Assembly: GCA_021604825.1 (NCBI GenBank)
Contig: BQJS01000005.1
Coordinates: 1 to 60,012, forward strand
Length of the DNA: 60,012 bases
DNA from: Phycisphaerae bacterium
Lineage (GTDB): Bacteria > Planctomycetota > Phycisphaerae > UBA1845
Direction: 5' to 3'
Part shown: positions 1 through 9,103 of the stretch, piece after piece
Layout: every line of letters begins with the position of its first letter
How positions within the stretch are numbered: the first letter of the stretch is position 1
Made by a program: the position numbers and the translations under genes
The notes under the pieces: model-generated
The model's database searches: none
Told to the model about the DNA's origin: nothing
Seen by the model: the letters and a program-made list of their open reading frames with translations, nothing else

Positions 1-965
1 ATCGAAACGGCTTGTTCGACGGCTGCAATGGCGTCGTCGGACCGGTTGAGTTGGGCGAGGGCGGCGCCGCAGAGGTAGTGCAATCGAGCGCGTTGCGGGC
101 TGCGCTGGATGGCTTGCATGAGAACGCCTACGAGCATCTGGTAAACGGAATCGTTGACGCCGTCATCGTCGATTTCGAAGAACGCCTCGGCGAACTCAGG
201 GTCGTCTTCGATGGTTTTGCTGAGGACGTCGAGGTCGGCGGCATTGCACTGGGCGTCATCGTCGGCTGGCATTTCTGCCCATACGCCGGCGCCCTTCGAT
301 TCGGTTGAGTTGGCCCGGGCTGCGTGGGTCAAGAGGAGCGCGATGCCTGCATCGGACGGTCGCGCTTTCTGCGCTTTCTCCAGACTGCGGAGCGCGCCGG
401 ACATATCGCCTTGCGCGCCTCGGCACATGGCGAGCGACACCAGCGAATCGACATGTTCTTTTTGAATCGCCAGCGCTTGGGTGAAGCGCAGTTCGGCTTC
501 TTCGTCTTGATCGATAGCACTGAGCATGGTGCCGAGTTGAAAGTGCAGTTCGGCGTTGTCGGCATTGTTGCGGACGCCATTGCGAAGCGTGCGGATGGCT
601 TCGGAATGTTTGCCCGATTTGAAGCGTACGAGGGCGAGGCGAATGATCGCGTCGACATCGTTTGGATTTTGGTCCAGGTACTGCGCGGTGATCGCTGCCG
701 CCTGCGTGAGGTCGGACGTGCCAACCAATGCTGCGACGAGATACGCGGGCAAGTTCTTGTTGTCGGGATTGAGTTTCGTCGCAGCCGCCAGTTCGGTGAC
801 GGCTTGCTCGTATGCGGCGGCATTGAGCAGGCAGATGCCTTTGCGCAGGTGGTTCCTGCTGGCGAAGTAGTCTCTGAGCAGACCGGGCAGGCGGTTGTGT
901 TCAGCGTCGCCAAACGGTTGGCTACCTTGCTCAGCAGACGAATGCGGCTGGGTCTTTGCGCGCAT
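1..965 (-). CDS. Tetratricopeptide (TPR) repeat protein, C-terminus outside the window
   Basis: The reading frame is open from an ATG at 965-963 to the left edge of the window (321 full codons), so the C-terminus is missing. The start is well supported by a Shine-Dalgarno AAGGAGAT just upstream. The protein is a string of helical repeats with TPR character (for example AAYEQAVTELAAATKLNPDN near residues 49-68, and similar units ending in NPND and NNADNAEL). There is no signal peptide or membrane segment at the N-terminus, so it is probably cytoplasmic. TPR proteins act as scaffolds for protein contacts; the partner cannot be told. The next gene downstream of its promoter side is another minus-strand repeat protein (1209-2087), 243 bases away. 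Family assignment is good, function unknown. Confidence 0.72.
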   Translation of the reverse strand, partial: MRAKTQPHSSAEQGSQPFGDAEHNRLPGLLRDYFASRNHLRKGICLLNAAAYEQAVTELAAATKLNPDNKNLPAYLVAALVGTSDLTQAAAITAQYLDQNPNDVDAIIRLALVRFKSGKHSEAIRTLRNGVRNNADNAELHFQLGTMLSAIDQDEEAELRFTQALAIQKEHVDSLVSLAMCRGAQGDMSGALRSLEKAQKARPSDAGIALLLTHAARANSTESKGAGVWAEMPADDDAQCNAADLDVLSKTIEDDPEFAEAFFEIDDDGVNDSVYQMLVGVLMQAIQRSPQRARLHYLCGAALAQLNRSDDAIAAVEQAVS

Positions 966-1208
966 GGGTATCTCCTTGGGCTATCCCGAATCGAGCAAAA
1001 AACACTCTCTTAGTCCTATCGGAATCGGGCCTGAGAATTGTTACGCAAAGACACTGACTGGCCTGAAATGGGGTGTTTTGCGAACGCGCTGAACACGAAG
1101 GGAATAGTTGTGAGGGCTAATTGGTGGCGGGTATTATCGGACGAACGGGCGGAGCACGCACCCCGACATCCGATCAACAATTGCGGATCATGTCTTGCGG
1201 GTGCAACG

Positions 1209-2087
1209 TCACCTGACAATGAACGCGTCGGTATGGAACTTGCGGACGCGAGCGAGCATCCGGCTGGCATCGCGATAGGTGTTGTACTTGCCAACGCGGA
1301 CGACGTGTTTGGCGCCGGCTCCGCGCGATTCGGGAACGGCCAGCGCATTGATGCCTTGTTGACGCAATCGCGCGGCGGCTTGGTGGGCGTGATCGATGCG
1401 GGCATAGGCGCCGCATTGAATCTCGAAGCGACCGTTGGGCGACGTACGTGGTGTTGAGGGTGGGGTTGCGACGAGCGTCGTCTTGTTGGTTGGGCGAACG
1501 TTGCTTTGGTAGCGCGGTTTGCTCTTTAATGGCGTGGTTGATCGATTCGCGCGTCCAGTGGCTGTGTACGTTGATTTCGGGAACGTCTGGGCCAATTGCG
1601 CCTTGATTCGCGTCGATTCGGCGCGGTCTCCCGTTTTCTCGCACGCCATGGCCAACCGGTGCATGACCTGGTCGGTTGGTGGTGTTTCAGGCAACTCGGG
1701 TAACGCAGATTCGTACAGTTCACGGGCTTGCGGGTACGAGCCGTCGTCGAACGCAACGTTGGCCAACTGGACTTCGATCCACGCACGCAGGCGTTTTTCG
1801 CGGGCGATGTGCTGCGCGGTGGTCAAATCGCGAACGCCCATGCGCCGTTGGTCCTTCATCAACCGACACTGGCCACGCATGTAGAGCGCTTCGGCGATAT
1901 CATCGTTGGTTTGATACGACGCGATCACCGGATTGAGGATCTTCTCGCACTGGACGTAATTGCGGCGTTGGAGTTCGCCGCGGGCCTGTTCGATTTGCTG
2001 AATGGCCTCTGGCGGAAGTTGCTGGCAGCCAGCCAAACATGCGATCCATCCGGTTAATACGAGCAAACTCATCCTTGCGTTTGCCAT
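1209..2087 (-). CDS. Lipoprotein with TPR-like repeats and a C-terminal SPOR domain
   Basis: The chosen ATG at 2087-2085 begins a lipoprotein signal (MANARMSLLVLTGWIACLAG then Cys, lipobox LAGC), giving 292 residues; the frame stays open upstream to 2243 but those residues are basic and polar and do not look like a protein start. Residues 25-160 contain repeats such as YVQCEKILNPVIASYQTNDD, and NVAFDDGSYPQARELYESAL, typical of TPR/Sel1-like helical pairs. A Ser/Thr/Lys/Pro-rich linker follows, then a C-terminal SPOR module (about residues 217-292, starting FEIQCGAYARIDHAHQAAAR). SPOR domains bind denuded peptidoglycan glycan strands, so a lipid-anchored periplasmic protein linked to cell-wall remodelling or division is likely. 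The exact role is unknown. Confidence 0.8.
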   Translation of the reverse strand: MANARMSLLVLTGWIACLAGCQQLPPEAIQQIEQARGELQRRNYVQCEKILNPVIASYQTNDDIAEALYMRGQCRLMKDQRRMGVRDLTTAQHIAREKRLRAWIEVQLANVAFDDGSYPQARELYESALPELPETPPTDQVMHRLAMACEKTGDRAESTRIKAQLAQTFPKSTYTATGRANRSTTPLKSKPRYQSNVRPTNKTTLVATPPSTPRTSPNGRFEIQCGAYARIDHAHQAAARLRQQGINALAVPESRGAGAKHVVRVGKYNTYRDASRMLARVRKFHTDAFIVR

Positions 2088-2269
2088 GATTGTTGACCTA
2101 CTTTCGTTAAACGGTTCAATTTGACGGGCACGCGACCTGCGGTTCCCATTGTGTGGTTGGAAGCGTGCTTCTTTATGATGCCGATGGACACGGCAATTCG
2201 CAAGTCTTATTGTCGGTTTGCTTTGAAGGGTTCTGGTTTCCAAGTTGAATTTGCCCGAGGTGGATTCCC

Positions 2270-3739
2270 GTGCTGGTTGACATGCTATTGCAGACGGCGA
2301 AGAAGCACAGCCAATCGCCAGCCGTCGCCGATGCTTCGATCCGCCTGAATTACAAGCGGCTGGTGGGGCTGTCGCGCGTGATCCGTGAGTATGTGGTGAG
2401 CAGCACCGATCGCGAGAAGGTCGGGGTCATCCTGCCAGCCAGCGCCATGTTCAGCGGTTGCATGTTCGGTGTGTGGTGGGCGAAGCGGACGCTCGTGCCG
2501 CTGAATTTCCTGCTGGCGGCTGACGAACTTCGACCGTTGGCGGAGCGCGCTGAGCTTGATTTGATCCTTACCGTGTCGCACTTCAAACCGCTCTGCGAAG
2601 AATTGGGGATTCGTGCGCTTTATCTCGATGAACTCCCGCTGAAGCGCAAATTTGCGATGCTGGCTTTGAAGCGTACGCCACCGGTGCCCACGGTTGCGGC
2701 GGATGAGACTGCCGTCCTGCTATTCACATCCGGAACGTCGGCGCAGCCCAAGGGCGTCGAGTTGACCTACCAGAATCTGCGCTCGAACGCCGAGGATATG
2801 GTTGCGTCGGCTGGTATCGTTCCCGGGCATCGGTTGCTGAATTGCCTGCCGCCGTTTCATGTTTTCGGATTGACGGTTTCGGCGCTGTTGCCGGTTGCGG
2901 CTGGTGCGTCATCGTTTTGCATCCCGAGATTCTCGCCAGTGGCGATATCGAAGGCCATACAGGATGAAGACATCTCCGTTTTCATGGCCATCCCCAGCAT
3001 GCACGGGGCGATCTTGCGGCTGAAGTCGGCACCGGTTGATTTGTTCAAGAACGTGTTCCTCTTGGGAAGCGGTGGTGAGCCACTGGCTGAGAATATTTTC
3101 AAGGGGTTCAAGGAGCGGTTTGGGGCCAGACTCTTGCAGGGTTATGGACTCACCGAAACGGCGCCGGTCTGCACGCTCGAGCTTCCCGACATGTTGCGCG
3201 ATGGGTCCATCGGTAAGCCGATCCGCAACGTTCAAATTCGCATCGTTGATGAAAACGGAACCGACGTGGCGAAGGGGGCGGAAGGCGAGATATGGATGAG
3301 GGGCCCGAACGTGATGAAGGGTTATCATCAGGATTCGGACTCGACGTCGAAAGTGCTGACCGATGACGGTTGGTTCAAGAGCGGCGATGCCGGGCGGATC
3401 GATGATGACGGGTTCGTTTACATCACCGGGCGGATCAAAGAGATGCTCATCGTCGCGGGCGAGAATGTTCATCCGCGCGAGATCGAATCGGTCCTTGAAC
3501 TTCACCCTGCCGTCGCCGAAGCTGGCGTGATTGGGCAGAACGATCCAAGTCGCGGCGAGGTTCCGGTCGCGTTTGTGACATTGGAAGAAGGCGCGTCAGC
3601 CACCGAGGTCGAACTCCGCGATCACGCCCGTCAGAAGCTGGCTGGCTTCAAGGTGCCCAGGCAGGTTCACATCCTCGACGAACTGCCGCACGGTGCCACC
3701 GGAAAGCTGCTCCGCCGCAAACTGCATGAATGTCTCTAA
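2270..3739 (+). CDS. AMP-dependent acyl-CoA synthetase / ligase
   Basis: A 489-residue member of the ANL (adenylate-forming) superfamily, which activates a carboxylate with ATP and usually transfers it to CoA. Diagnostic motifs are in order: the P-loop LLFTSGTSAQPKG (about residues 150-162), GYGLTETAPV (about 290), the hinge region DDGWFKSGDAG and TGRIKEMLIVAGENVHPREIE (about 365-405), and the C-terminal catalytic lysine in GATGKLLRRKL (about 475-485). I chose the GTG start because GAGGTGG lies seven bases before it; an in-frame ATG at 2282 is the alternative. There are no membrane segments. The family best matches long-chain fatty-acid or O-succinylbenzoate/acyl ligases; the substrate cannot be read from sequence. 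It stands alone, divergent from the SPOR lipoprotein. Confidence 0.85.
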   Translation: MLVDMLLQTAKKHSQSPAVADASIRLNYKRLVGLSRVIREYVVSSTDREKVGVILPASAMFSGCMFGVWWAKRTLVPLNFLLAADELRPLAERAELDLILTVSHFKPLCEELGIRALYLDELPLKRKFAMLALKRTPPVPTVAADETAVLLFTSGTSAQPKGVELTYQNLRSNAEDMVASAGIVPGHRLLNCLPPFHVFGLTVSALLPVAAGASSFCIPRFSPVAISKAIQDEDISVFMAIPSMHGAILRLKSAPVDLFKNVFLLGSGGEPLAENIFKGFKERFGARLLQGYGLTETAPVCTLELPDMLRDGSIGKPIRNVQIRIVDENGTDVAKGAEGEIWMRGPNVMKGYHQDSDSTSKVLTDDGWFKSGDAGRIDDDGFVYITGRIKEMLIVAGENVHPREIESVLELHPAVAEAGVIGQNDPSRGEVPVAFVTLEEGASATEVELRDHARQKLAGFKVPRQVHILDELPHGATGKLLRRKLHECL

Positions 3740-3906
3740 GTCATTGTTATTTAATCGGTTATGATTGTAGTGCGTGTGGGTGTGGCTGATCTTGTCAGTT
3801 ACGCGGAGGTGTTGTAGACTGCTGGGCTCGCTGTGAGATGTGCATCGCTGCCGCATCAGGCGGCAATTTGTGGTGTGTGGGCTCGATTTTGTGAGGTCGT
3901 GGGCGA

Positions 3907-4122
3907 ATGGGTCAGGTTATCGACAACGAGTTGCTTGAGATCTTGGCCTGCCCGGAGTCGCACGCTTCGTTGGTGCTGCACGATGGGTGGTTGTATTCGA
4001 CGGATGAGAAAACCCGTCGGCGCTATCCGGTTCGCGATGGGATTCCGATCATGTTGGTCGACGAGTCCGAGGTTGTTAATGAAGGCGACTTCCGTCGGGT
4101 GATGGAGTCGGCTAAGAGTTAG
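3907..4122 (+). CDS. Trm112-family small protein (UPF0434/YcaR-like)
   Basis: A 71-residue protein with the Trm112 pattern: N-terminal LLEILACPES, then the conserved YPVRDGIPIMLVDE segment (about residues 39-53). In eukaryotes and archaea Trm112 activates several methyltransferases; the bacterial short proteins are poorly characterised. Most relatives keep four zinc-binding cysteines, but here only one Cys (in ACPES) remains, so zinc binding is probably lost. It ends 40 bases before the S18 gene and may share its transcript. Identification rests on the CP and YPVRDGIP motifs and on length. Confidence 0.75.
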   Translation: MGQVIDNELLEILACPESHASLVLHDGWLYSTDEKTRRRYPVRDGIPIMLVDESEVVNEGDFRRVMESAKS

Positions 4123-4162
4123 ATATTTGGCGTAAACCGATTAGACAGGTGAGTTTTTAGTT

Positions 4163-4432
4163 ATGGCATTTAACAAGCGCAATGGTGACGGTGGCGACAA
4201 GAAGAAGTTTGGCTTTCACACGGCACATCGATTTCCAAATCGACGTGGCAAAGATTGGGAAGGCCCCGTTGTCGATTACAAAGAGGTCGACTTACTGCGC
4301 AAGTTTATGACGACCAGCGCCAAGATGATGACCCGCAAGCGGGCTGGCACAAGTTCGCAAGAGCAGCGTGCGTTGAAGGAAGCGATCAAGCAGGCACGCT
4401 TCATGGCCCTGCTTCCTTACACCAGCACCTAA
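4163..4432 (+). CDS. rpsR: 30S ribosomal protein S18
   Basis: Small subunit ribosomal protein bS18 of 89 residues, which binds S6 and 16S rRNA in the platform of the 30S subunit. The conserved core is easy to see: DYKEVDLLRKFMTTSAKM, then RKRAGTSSQEQRALKEAIKQ and ARFMALLPY at the C-terminus. The N-terminal 30 residues are basic and glycine-rich and lack the Cys residues found in zinc-binding S18 types. In many bacteria rpsR lies between rpsF/ssb and rplI; here it follows a Trm112-like gene and is closed by a terminator, so the usual cluster is not present. Confidence 0.95.
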   Translation: MAFNKRNGDGGDKKKFGFHTAHRFPNRRGKDWEGPVVDYKEVDLLRKFMTTSAKMMTRKRAGTSSQEQRALKEAIKQARFMALLPYTST

Positions 4433-4471
4433 TTGCTGGTTGAGCCAGAGGTCGTAAGTTCGCAATATCTA

Positions 4472-4503
4472 AGCCGCGCTCTCAAACCGGGCGCGGCTAT
4501 TTT
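4472..4503 (+). terminator. Rho-independent terminator after rpsR
   Basis: A perfect 8-bp stem AGCCGCGC (4472-4479) with GCGCGGCT (4491-4498), an 11-base loop and a following ATTTTC. It lies 40 bases after the S18 stop codon and fits termination of the trm112-like/rpsR transcript. Confidence 0.75.
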
Positions 4504-4578
4504 CATGCGCGGGATTGGTATTGCGTTACGTCTGATTTGACGATCGAGGCGAGAAACCGTGCCATTGCCCAGTTGTGT

Positions 4579-4597
4579 CACTGCTCTGTGAGCAGTG
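4579..4597. repeat. Palindromic repeat family 2, copy 1 (inverted)
   Basis: The 19-base sequence with arms CACTGCTC and GAGCAGTG is the exact reverse complement of the copy at 19943-19961. It forms an inverted pair with the copy at 4625, in the 248-base gap between the convergent rpsR and SpoIID-like genes. Nothing else is visible in that gap apart from the terminator. Confidence 0.6.
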
Positions 4598-4624
4598 CGG
4601 TTCAACATATCGCCCACGGCGCAA

Positions 4625-4650
4625 CACTGCTCACAGAGCAGTTGCACGTC
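4625..4650. repeat. Palindromic repeat family 2, copy 2
   Basis: Core ACTGCTC-ACA-GAGCAGT followed by TGCACGTC. It matches 19943-19968 at 25 of 26 positions, including the flanking GCACGTC, so the repeat unit is longer than the palindrome itself. Together with 4579-4597 it gives a head-to-head pair. Confidence 0.6.
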
Positions 4651-4680
4651 ATCAATCATCATCGGACGCATGACAGAGCA

Positions 4681-6069
4681 CTAGTTGTATGCCCGGGTCT
4701 GGGCAGCTGATGGGAAGTAGTGGCTGAGTATCTCGCCCATTTGCTTTCCAGAGAGTCCCATGCCGAGCGCTCCCATCTGGCACAAGCCCGCACCGTGCCC
4801 CCAACCCAGCCCGCTTAGGGTGATCGATTCCAACCCGCCCGACTCGCTTACGTTTTTCTTGATCGCAAACGCACTGCTGTAAAGAAACCCGGGATGCAGT
4901 GCGTGGCGAATGTTGTATTCGGAATTGATCGTGGTTTCGTGGGGCGCTCCCTGCCTGTCGATCCAGTCGATTTTCAAGCTCTGCGCTCGACCTGAAACGC
5001 CGCGCGAGAGCACTGTTAGATCGGTCAACTTCCCAAGATCAGCAAGTTGCGCGACCCGGAGAGCGAAGCCTTGTTCCAATTCTTGACGCGTTTGGGTTAC
5101 CGCCCATCGATAGTAATTGTCAGGTTCGTCGACATGCCCCAGGAATTGCGAATGAACTTCGGGCGGAACAAAACTTGGGCTGCAATAAACGTGGGGTGCC
5201 AGTTGTTCGCCGGCGCGAAGATAGGTATCGAAGCCTTGTTCGGTCGAAGCGGTGAACGCCGAGATGAGCTGCGAATCGATGGTGTCGAAGATTGACTCGA
5301 CGCACGGTTTGGTATCGCCCCACACGCTTTCGGGTGTTTCAGAAATCCCCCCGCAGATTTTTGAATAGACCGCATCAACGACCTCGCCCTGATCGTCGAG
5401 CAAGACCAGACCTTTGGATTCGCAGACCGCCTGCAACGCCGCGCCGCTGGTATGGGCGATACCCTGATAGCGCTGACAGCAATCGTCGTTGCAGCGGTCG
5501 AAAGGGTCGGCATCGTGTTTGGCTTCCGACATCGCGAGGAGCCATGATCGGGCGACCACGCATTGTGCTTTGAGAAATTCAACGGGGCATGCACCGCTCA
5601 TTTCGGCGGTGATGACGCCGGCGAGGTAGGTTTCAAGCGGAAGTGTGTTGATGAGTGCCAGTCCGCCCGGGTAGGGGAGTATTTCAGCCGCACCAGCCAG
5701 CGATTGATCGCATCGTTTCTGCCAGTGAAACCCCCGGCCTGCGATGACGCCTTGAACGACCATTGCGTCTTCGGCTGACGAGCTTTGCGTGGTGGGCTCG
5801 ATCTTGACCGATTCAGTGGCTGTCGCCGTCTGGTCATCGATTGTGATGGCGAGTTTGCCGACAGTCAGTGCGATTTGAATGTTGGTCTTGGAGAATTCGC
5901 CGAGAGAGCGGTCGTCAACCCAGATATTGTGACTTTGGTTGGGGATGTCGATGCTGATTAGTTTCTGCGTGTCTTGCTTGAGAATGATGCCGACGCGCAC
6001 GGACGGTTCGGTCTTGTCGTGAATCGACCACTTGCGCAGGTCAGGAATAGGGGGCGATTGATTGGCCAT
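4681..6069 (-). CDS. SpoIID/LytB domain protein
   Basis: A 462-residue protein with the SpoIID/LytB fold. SpoIID itself is a lytic transglycosylase acting on denuded peptidoglycan in sporulation, but the domain is widespread in non-sporulating bacteria. Visible signatures are LPLETYLAGVITAEMSG (about residues 140-157, with the conserved Glu) followed by the ARSWLLA segment, and the C-terminal GLGWGHGAGLCQMGALGMGL. I see no classical N-terminal signal peptide; the start (ATG at 6069) has GGAAAG just upstream. The N-terminal 120 residues look like a separate beta-rich module. Likely role is cell-wall turnover if it is exported, and an export route is not obvious. Confidence 0.85.
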   Translation of the reverse strand: MANQSPPIPDLRKWSIHDKTEPSVRVGIILKQDTQKLISIDIPNQSHNIWVDDRSLGEFSKTNIQIALTVGKLAITIDDQTATATESVKIEPTTQSSSAEDAMVVQGVIAGRGFHWQKRCDQSLAGAAEILPYPGGLALINTLPLETYLAGVITAEMSGACPVEFLKAQCVVARSWLLAMSEAKHDADPFDRCNDDCCQRYQGIAHTSGAALQAVCESKGLVLLDDQGEVVDAVYSKICGGISETPESVWGDTKPCVESIFDTIDSQLISAFTASTEQGFDTYLRAGEQLAPHVYCSPSFVPPEVHSQFLGHVDEPDNYYRWAVTQTRQELEQGFALRVAQLADLGKLTDLTVLSRGVSGRAQSLKIDWIDRQGAPHETTINSEYNIRHALHPGFLYSSAFAIKKNVSESGGLESITLSGLGWGHGAGLCQMGALGMGLSGKQMGEILSHYFPSAAQTRAYN

Positions 6070-6183
6070 TGTGCTTTCCGAATCGTGGCGTTGGGTTCAA
6101 GAATTCATTTCGACGGATACATGCTTATAGCATTTGCGACCGTGGTTGGCGACTGGCTGGGCGGTTGCTTAGAATAGCCTTCC

Positions 6184-7002
6184 ATGAGTCGCAAAAACAA
6201 GCCAGCCGTTCAGCGCTATCACGATCGTGTTGCCCGCCGCTACGACGCTTCGTACGACGATGCCTATTGGCGTTTTCATGATGCCCTGACATGGGACTAC
6301 CTCAAGCCGCACCTGCCAGCCGACCTGTCGATTCCTGTGATGGACTTGGGATGCGGAACGGGCAAGTGGGCGTTGAAACTGCTGACGAGCGGATACAGCG
6401 TGGCCTGCGTGGATATTTCCGGCGCGATGATTGGCAAAGCCAAGTTGGCGGTTGAAGAGCAGCGACGTTCGGAACGCGCGGAGTTCTTTCAAGCCGATCT
6501 GTGCGATCTTGGTGACATTCCGAACGAGCGGTATGCGTTTGCGGTGGCGATGGGTGATCCGATTGGATGTGCGAGCAAGCCGGGGCGAGCGCTGAAGGAA
6601 ATCAAAAAGAAATTGCAGCCCGGGTCCATCTTGATCGCGACGCTCGACAACAAACTCGGCGCTCTCGACTATTACCTCAAAGAGGGTTCGCCCAAACAGA
6701 TGTCCGACTTTCTCAAGACCGGCAAGACGCACTGGCTGACCAAGGAGAAGGAAGAGCAGTTCGACATTCATACGTTCACACCGCGCGAGGCGAAGGCACT
6801 CTTTGAGACGGCTGGTTACGAAGTCCTGGAGATCCGCGGCAAGACGGTGTTGAATTTCAATCAACGCACGTATCGTGGGTTGCTGGATGATTCCAAGAAC
6901 AAGTTGGAATGGATGCGGATTGAGAAGAAGTTGAGTCGTGATGCCGACGCGGTGGCGCGGGCTGGTCACTTGCAGATTGTCGCGAAAACACCGAGTAGTT
7001 AA
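6184..7002 (+). CDS. Class I SAM-dependent methyltransferase
   Basis: A 272-residue methyltransferase with motif I VMDLGCGTGKWA (about residues 55-66), an acidic end of beta-2 (CVDIS) and the motif IV/V region around FAVAMGDPIG. The N-terminal segment VARRYDASYDDAYWRFHD resembles small-molecule methyltransferases of the UbiE/COQ5-like group. The substrate is unknown. It is soluble. It is divergent from the SpoIID-like gene with a 114-base gap that should hold both promoters. Confidence 0.82.
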   Translation: MSRKNKPAVQRYHDRVARRYDASYDDAYWRFHDALTWDYLKPHLPADLSIPVMDLGCGTGKWALKLLTSGYSVACVDISGAMIGKAKLAVEEQRRSERAEFFQADLCDLGDIPNERYAFAVAMGDPIGCASKPGRALKEIKKKLQPGSILIATLDNKLGALDYYLKEGSPKQMSDFLKTGKTHWLTKEKEEQFDIHTFTPREAKALFETAGYEVLEIRGKTVLNFNQRTYRGLLDDSKNKLEWMRIEKKLSRDADAVARAGHLQIVAKTPSS

Positions 7003-7122
7003 TATGACGAGGTGAGTCGTTTCTCGCCTTGTTATGGCACGCGACGCTGAATCGGCATTGGACTCTCTGGTTTTCACCGTTTCTGAAATAAGCAATTCCA
7101 CACTTTCAAAAAGGTTTCGACG

Positions 7123-9102
7123 ATGGGTTGTGCTGAAGCGCTCGCCAATGAGGGTTTGATCGCCCGACGAATGCCCGGGTTTGAAGTCCGTCCTCAACAG
7201 CTCGAAATGGTTGAGGAAGTGGCACGGGCGTTTGACGAGCGTGAGCATTTGCTCATCGAAGCCGGTACCGGAGTGGGCAAAAGTTTTGCGTATTTGCTGC
7301 CTGCCATCGAGCGCGTCACGGAGTACGGCGATCGTGTGGTGATTTCCACCCATACGATTGCGTTGCAGGAGCAGTTGTTCGAGAAAGACATTCCGTTTCT
7401 AGCGTCGGTGCTGCCGGATGAATTTTCGTCGGTGCTTGTAAAGGGGCGGTCGAACTACATCGGGCTTCGGCGGTTGGCCCAGGCCAGTCGGCGGCAGGAT
7501 CTGCTATTTCAATCGCGTGAGCATGTCGATTCGTTGTGGCAGATCGAAGATTGGGCCTACAAGACGACGGATGGTTCACTGGCTGACCTGCCCGTGGCAC
7601 CGCCCTATCCGGTTTGGGAGCGGGTCAAGAGCGAACACGGCAATTGCATGGGTCGGCGATGCAGCTATTACGACAAGTGCCACTATCAGCAGGCGCGGCG
7701 GCGGGCGCGACATGCCAAGCTCTTGGTTGTAAACCATGCCTTGTTCTTCGCAGATTTGGCGCTTCGTCGGGCGGGTGCGGGTGTGCTGCCGGATTATGAT
7801 TTTGCGATCCTCGACGAAGCCCACACCATCGACGCGGTAGCCGGCGATCACTTTGGCATTCACTTGACGAGTTCGCAGATTCGGTACCTCTTGACGAGCT
7901 TGTACAACGAGCGGACCAAGCGCGGTCTGCTTGCGGGCTTTCATGCAGAGTCGGCCGTTCGAGCGGTGCGGGCTGCGTTCGATAGCATGCAGCAATTCTT
8001 CGACGAACTGCGCAGTTGGCAGCGGAATCATGGTCGCTCGAACGGTCGGCTGGTCGAACCACCGCCGGTGCGTAATGCGCTTAGTGATGCCCTGCGTGAA
8101 TTGAATCGACGACTTCGCGCCGTTCGTAGTCAGATCGAAGAAGAAGAAGACCGCTTCGAGATCAACGCCCATATGGATCGTGTCAGTAGCTTCGCCGAAC
8201 TTCTGGAAGAAGCCGTCGAGCAGCAGCATGACGAGTGGGTGTACTGGATCGAACTTGAGGATCGCCGCGACGGCAGGGTTGCGTTGCACGGTCGGCCCAT
8301 CGATGTGGCTGCGTCGCTTAAGGATACGCTCTTTAGCACCGTGCCAAGCGTGGTGCTGACGAGTGCAACCTTAACGGTCAAGCCGGGCGATGGGTTTGGT
8401 TACATGCGCGATCGACTTGGCTTGTCGGACGTTTCGCAAGCGGCGCTCGGTTCACCGTTTGATTACGCAGAGCAGGTGAAGGTCTACGTCGAAAAAGATA
8501 TGCCCGAGCCATCGTCGGGTGGCTATGCCCAAGCCGTTTGTGACGGCATCGAGAAATACATCAAGCTCAGTGACGGCAGGGCGTTCGTTCTGTTTACGGG
8601 TTACGATTTGATGAATCGGTGCGCAGAATCGCTGGCGGATTTCTTCAAAGATCTCGACATCGAATTGCTGGTCCAGGGGCAAGGAATGCCGCGATCGACC
8701 TTGCTCAATCGCTTTCGCGAATCGGAGCGGAGCGTCATCTTCGGGACGGACAGTTTCTGGACCGGTGTGGACGTTCCGGGCGATGCGCTGTGCAACATCA
8801 TTATCACGCGCTTGCCATTCGCCGTGCCCGATCGGCCTGCGATTGAGGCGCGGATCGAGCAAATCCGGCGGCGCGGTGGGAATCCGTTTATGGAATTTCA
8901 ATTGCCCGAAGCGGTTCTGAAGTTTCGGCAAGGGTTTGGCCGCCTCATCCGCGCGAAGACGGACCGCGGCATCGTGGTGATTCTGGACCCGCGCGTGGTG
9001 ACCAAGCGTTACGGTCATGCCTTTCTCAAAGCGCTTCCGGAATGCGAAGTCATCATCGAATCAAGAGCAGAGCTGGACGAATTGCCGCCCTACGCGGATT
9101 GA
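7123..9102 (+). CDS. DinG/XPD-family ATP-dependent DNA helicase
   Basis: A 659-residue superfamily 2 helicase of the XPD/DinG class, which unwinds DNA 5' to 3' and normally uses a 4Fe-4S cluster. Walker A is EAGTGVGKS (about residues 46-54), Walker B/DEAH is ILDEAH (229-234), and the C-terminal motifs include FGTDSFWTGVDVPGD and QGFGRLIRAKTDRG. Three cluster cysteines are seen at about 175, 180 and 186 (NCMGRRCSYYDKC), but the usual first Cys, in NYLC, is a Gly here (NYIG, residue 114). The cluster may therefore be absent or bound differently. It ends two bases from the convergent lipoprotein gene. DNA repair or R-loop removal is the likely role by family. Confidence 0.88.
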   Translation: MGCAEALANEGLIARRMPGFEVRPQQLEMVEEVARAFDEREHLLIEAGTGVGKSFAYLLPAIERVTEYGDRVVISTHTIALQEQLFEKDIPFLASVLPDEFSSVLVKGRSNYIGLRRLAQASRRQDLLFQSREHVDSLWQIEDWAYKTTDGSLADLPVAPPYPVWERVKSEHGNCMGRRCSYYDKCHYQQARRRARHAKLLVVNHALFFADLALRRAGAGVLPDYDFAILDEAHTIDAVAGDHFGIHLTSSQIRYLLTSLYNERTKRGLLAGFHAESAVRAVRAAFDSMQQFFDELRSWQRNHGRSNGRLVEPPPVRNALSDALRELNRRLRAVRSQIEEEEDRFEINAHMDRVSSFAELLEEAVEQQHDEWVYWIELEDRRDGRVALHGRPIDVAASLKDTLFSTVPSVVLTSATLTVKPGDGFGYMRDRLGLSDVSQAALGSPFDYAEQVKVYVEKDMPEPSSGGYAQAVCDGIEKYIKLSDGRAFVLFTGYDLMNRCAESLADFFKDLDIELLVQGQGMPRSTLLNRFRESERSVIFGTDSFWTGVDVPGDALCNIIITRLPFAVPDRPAIEARIEQIRRRGGNPFMEFQLPEAVLKFRQGFGRLIRAKTDRGIVVILDPRVVTKRYGHAFLKALPECEVIIESRAELDELPPYAD

Positions 9103-9103
9103 A

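Noticed and set aside
6169..7353. 394-codon minus-strand frame across the methyltransferase and helicase genes
   Set aside because: Covers parts of two recognisable genes on the other strand; His/Arg-rich composition typical of antisense frames.
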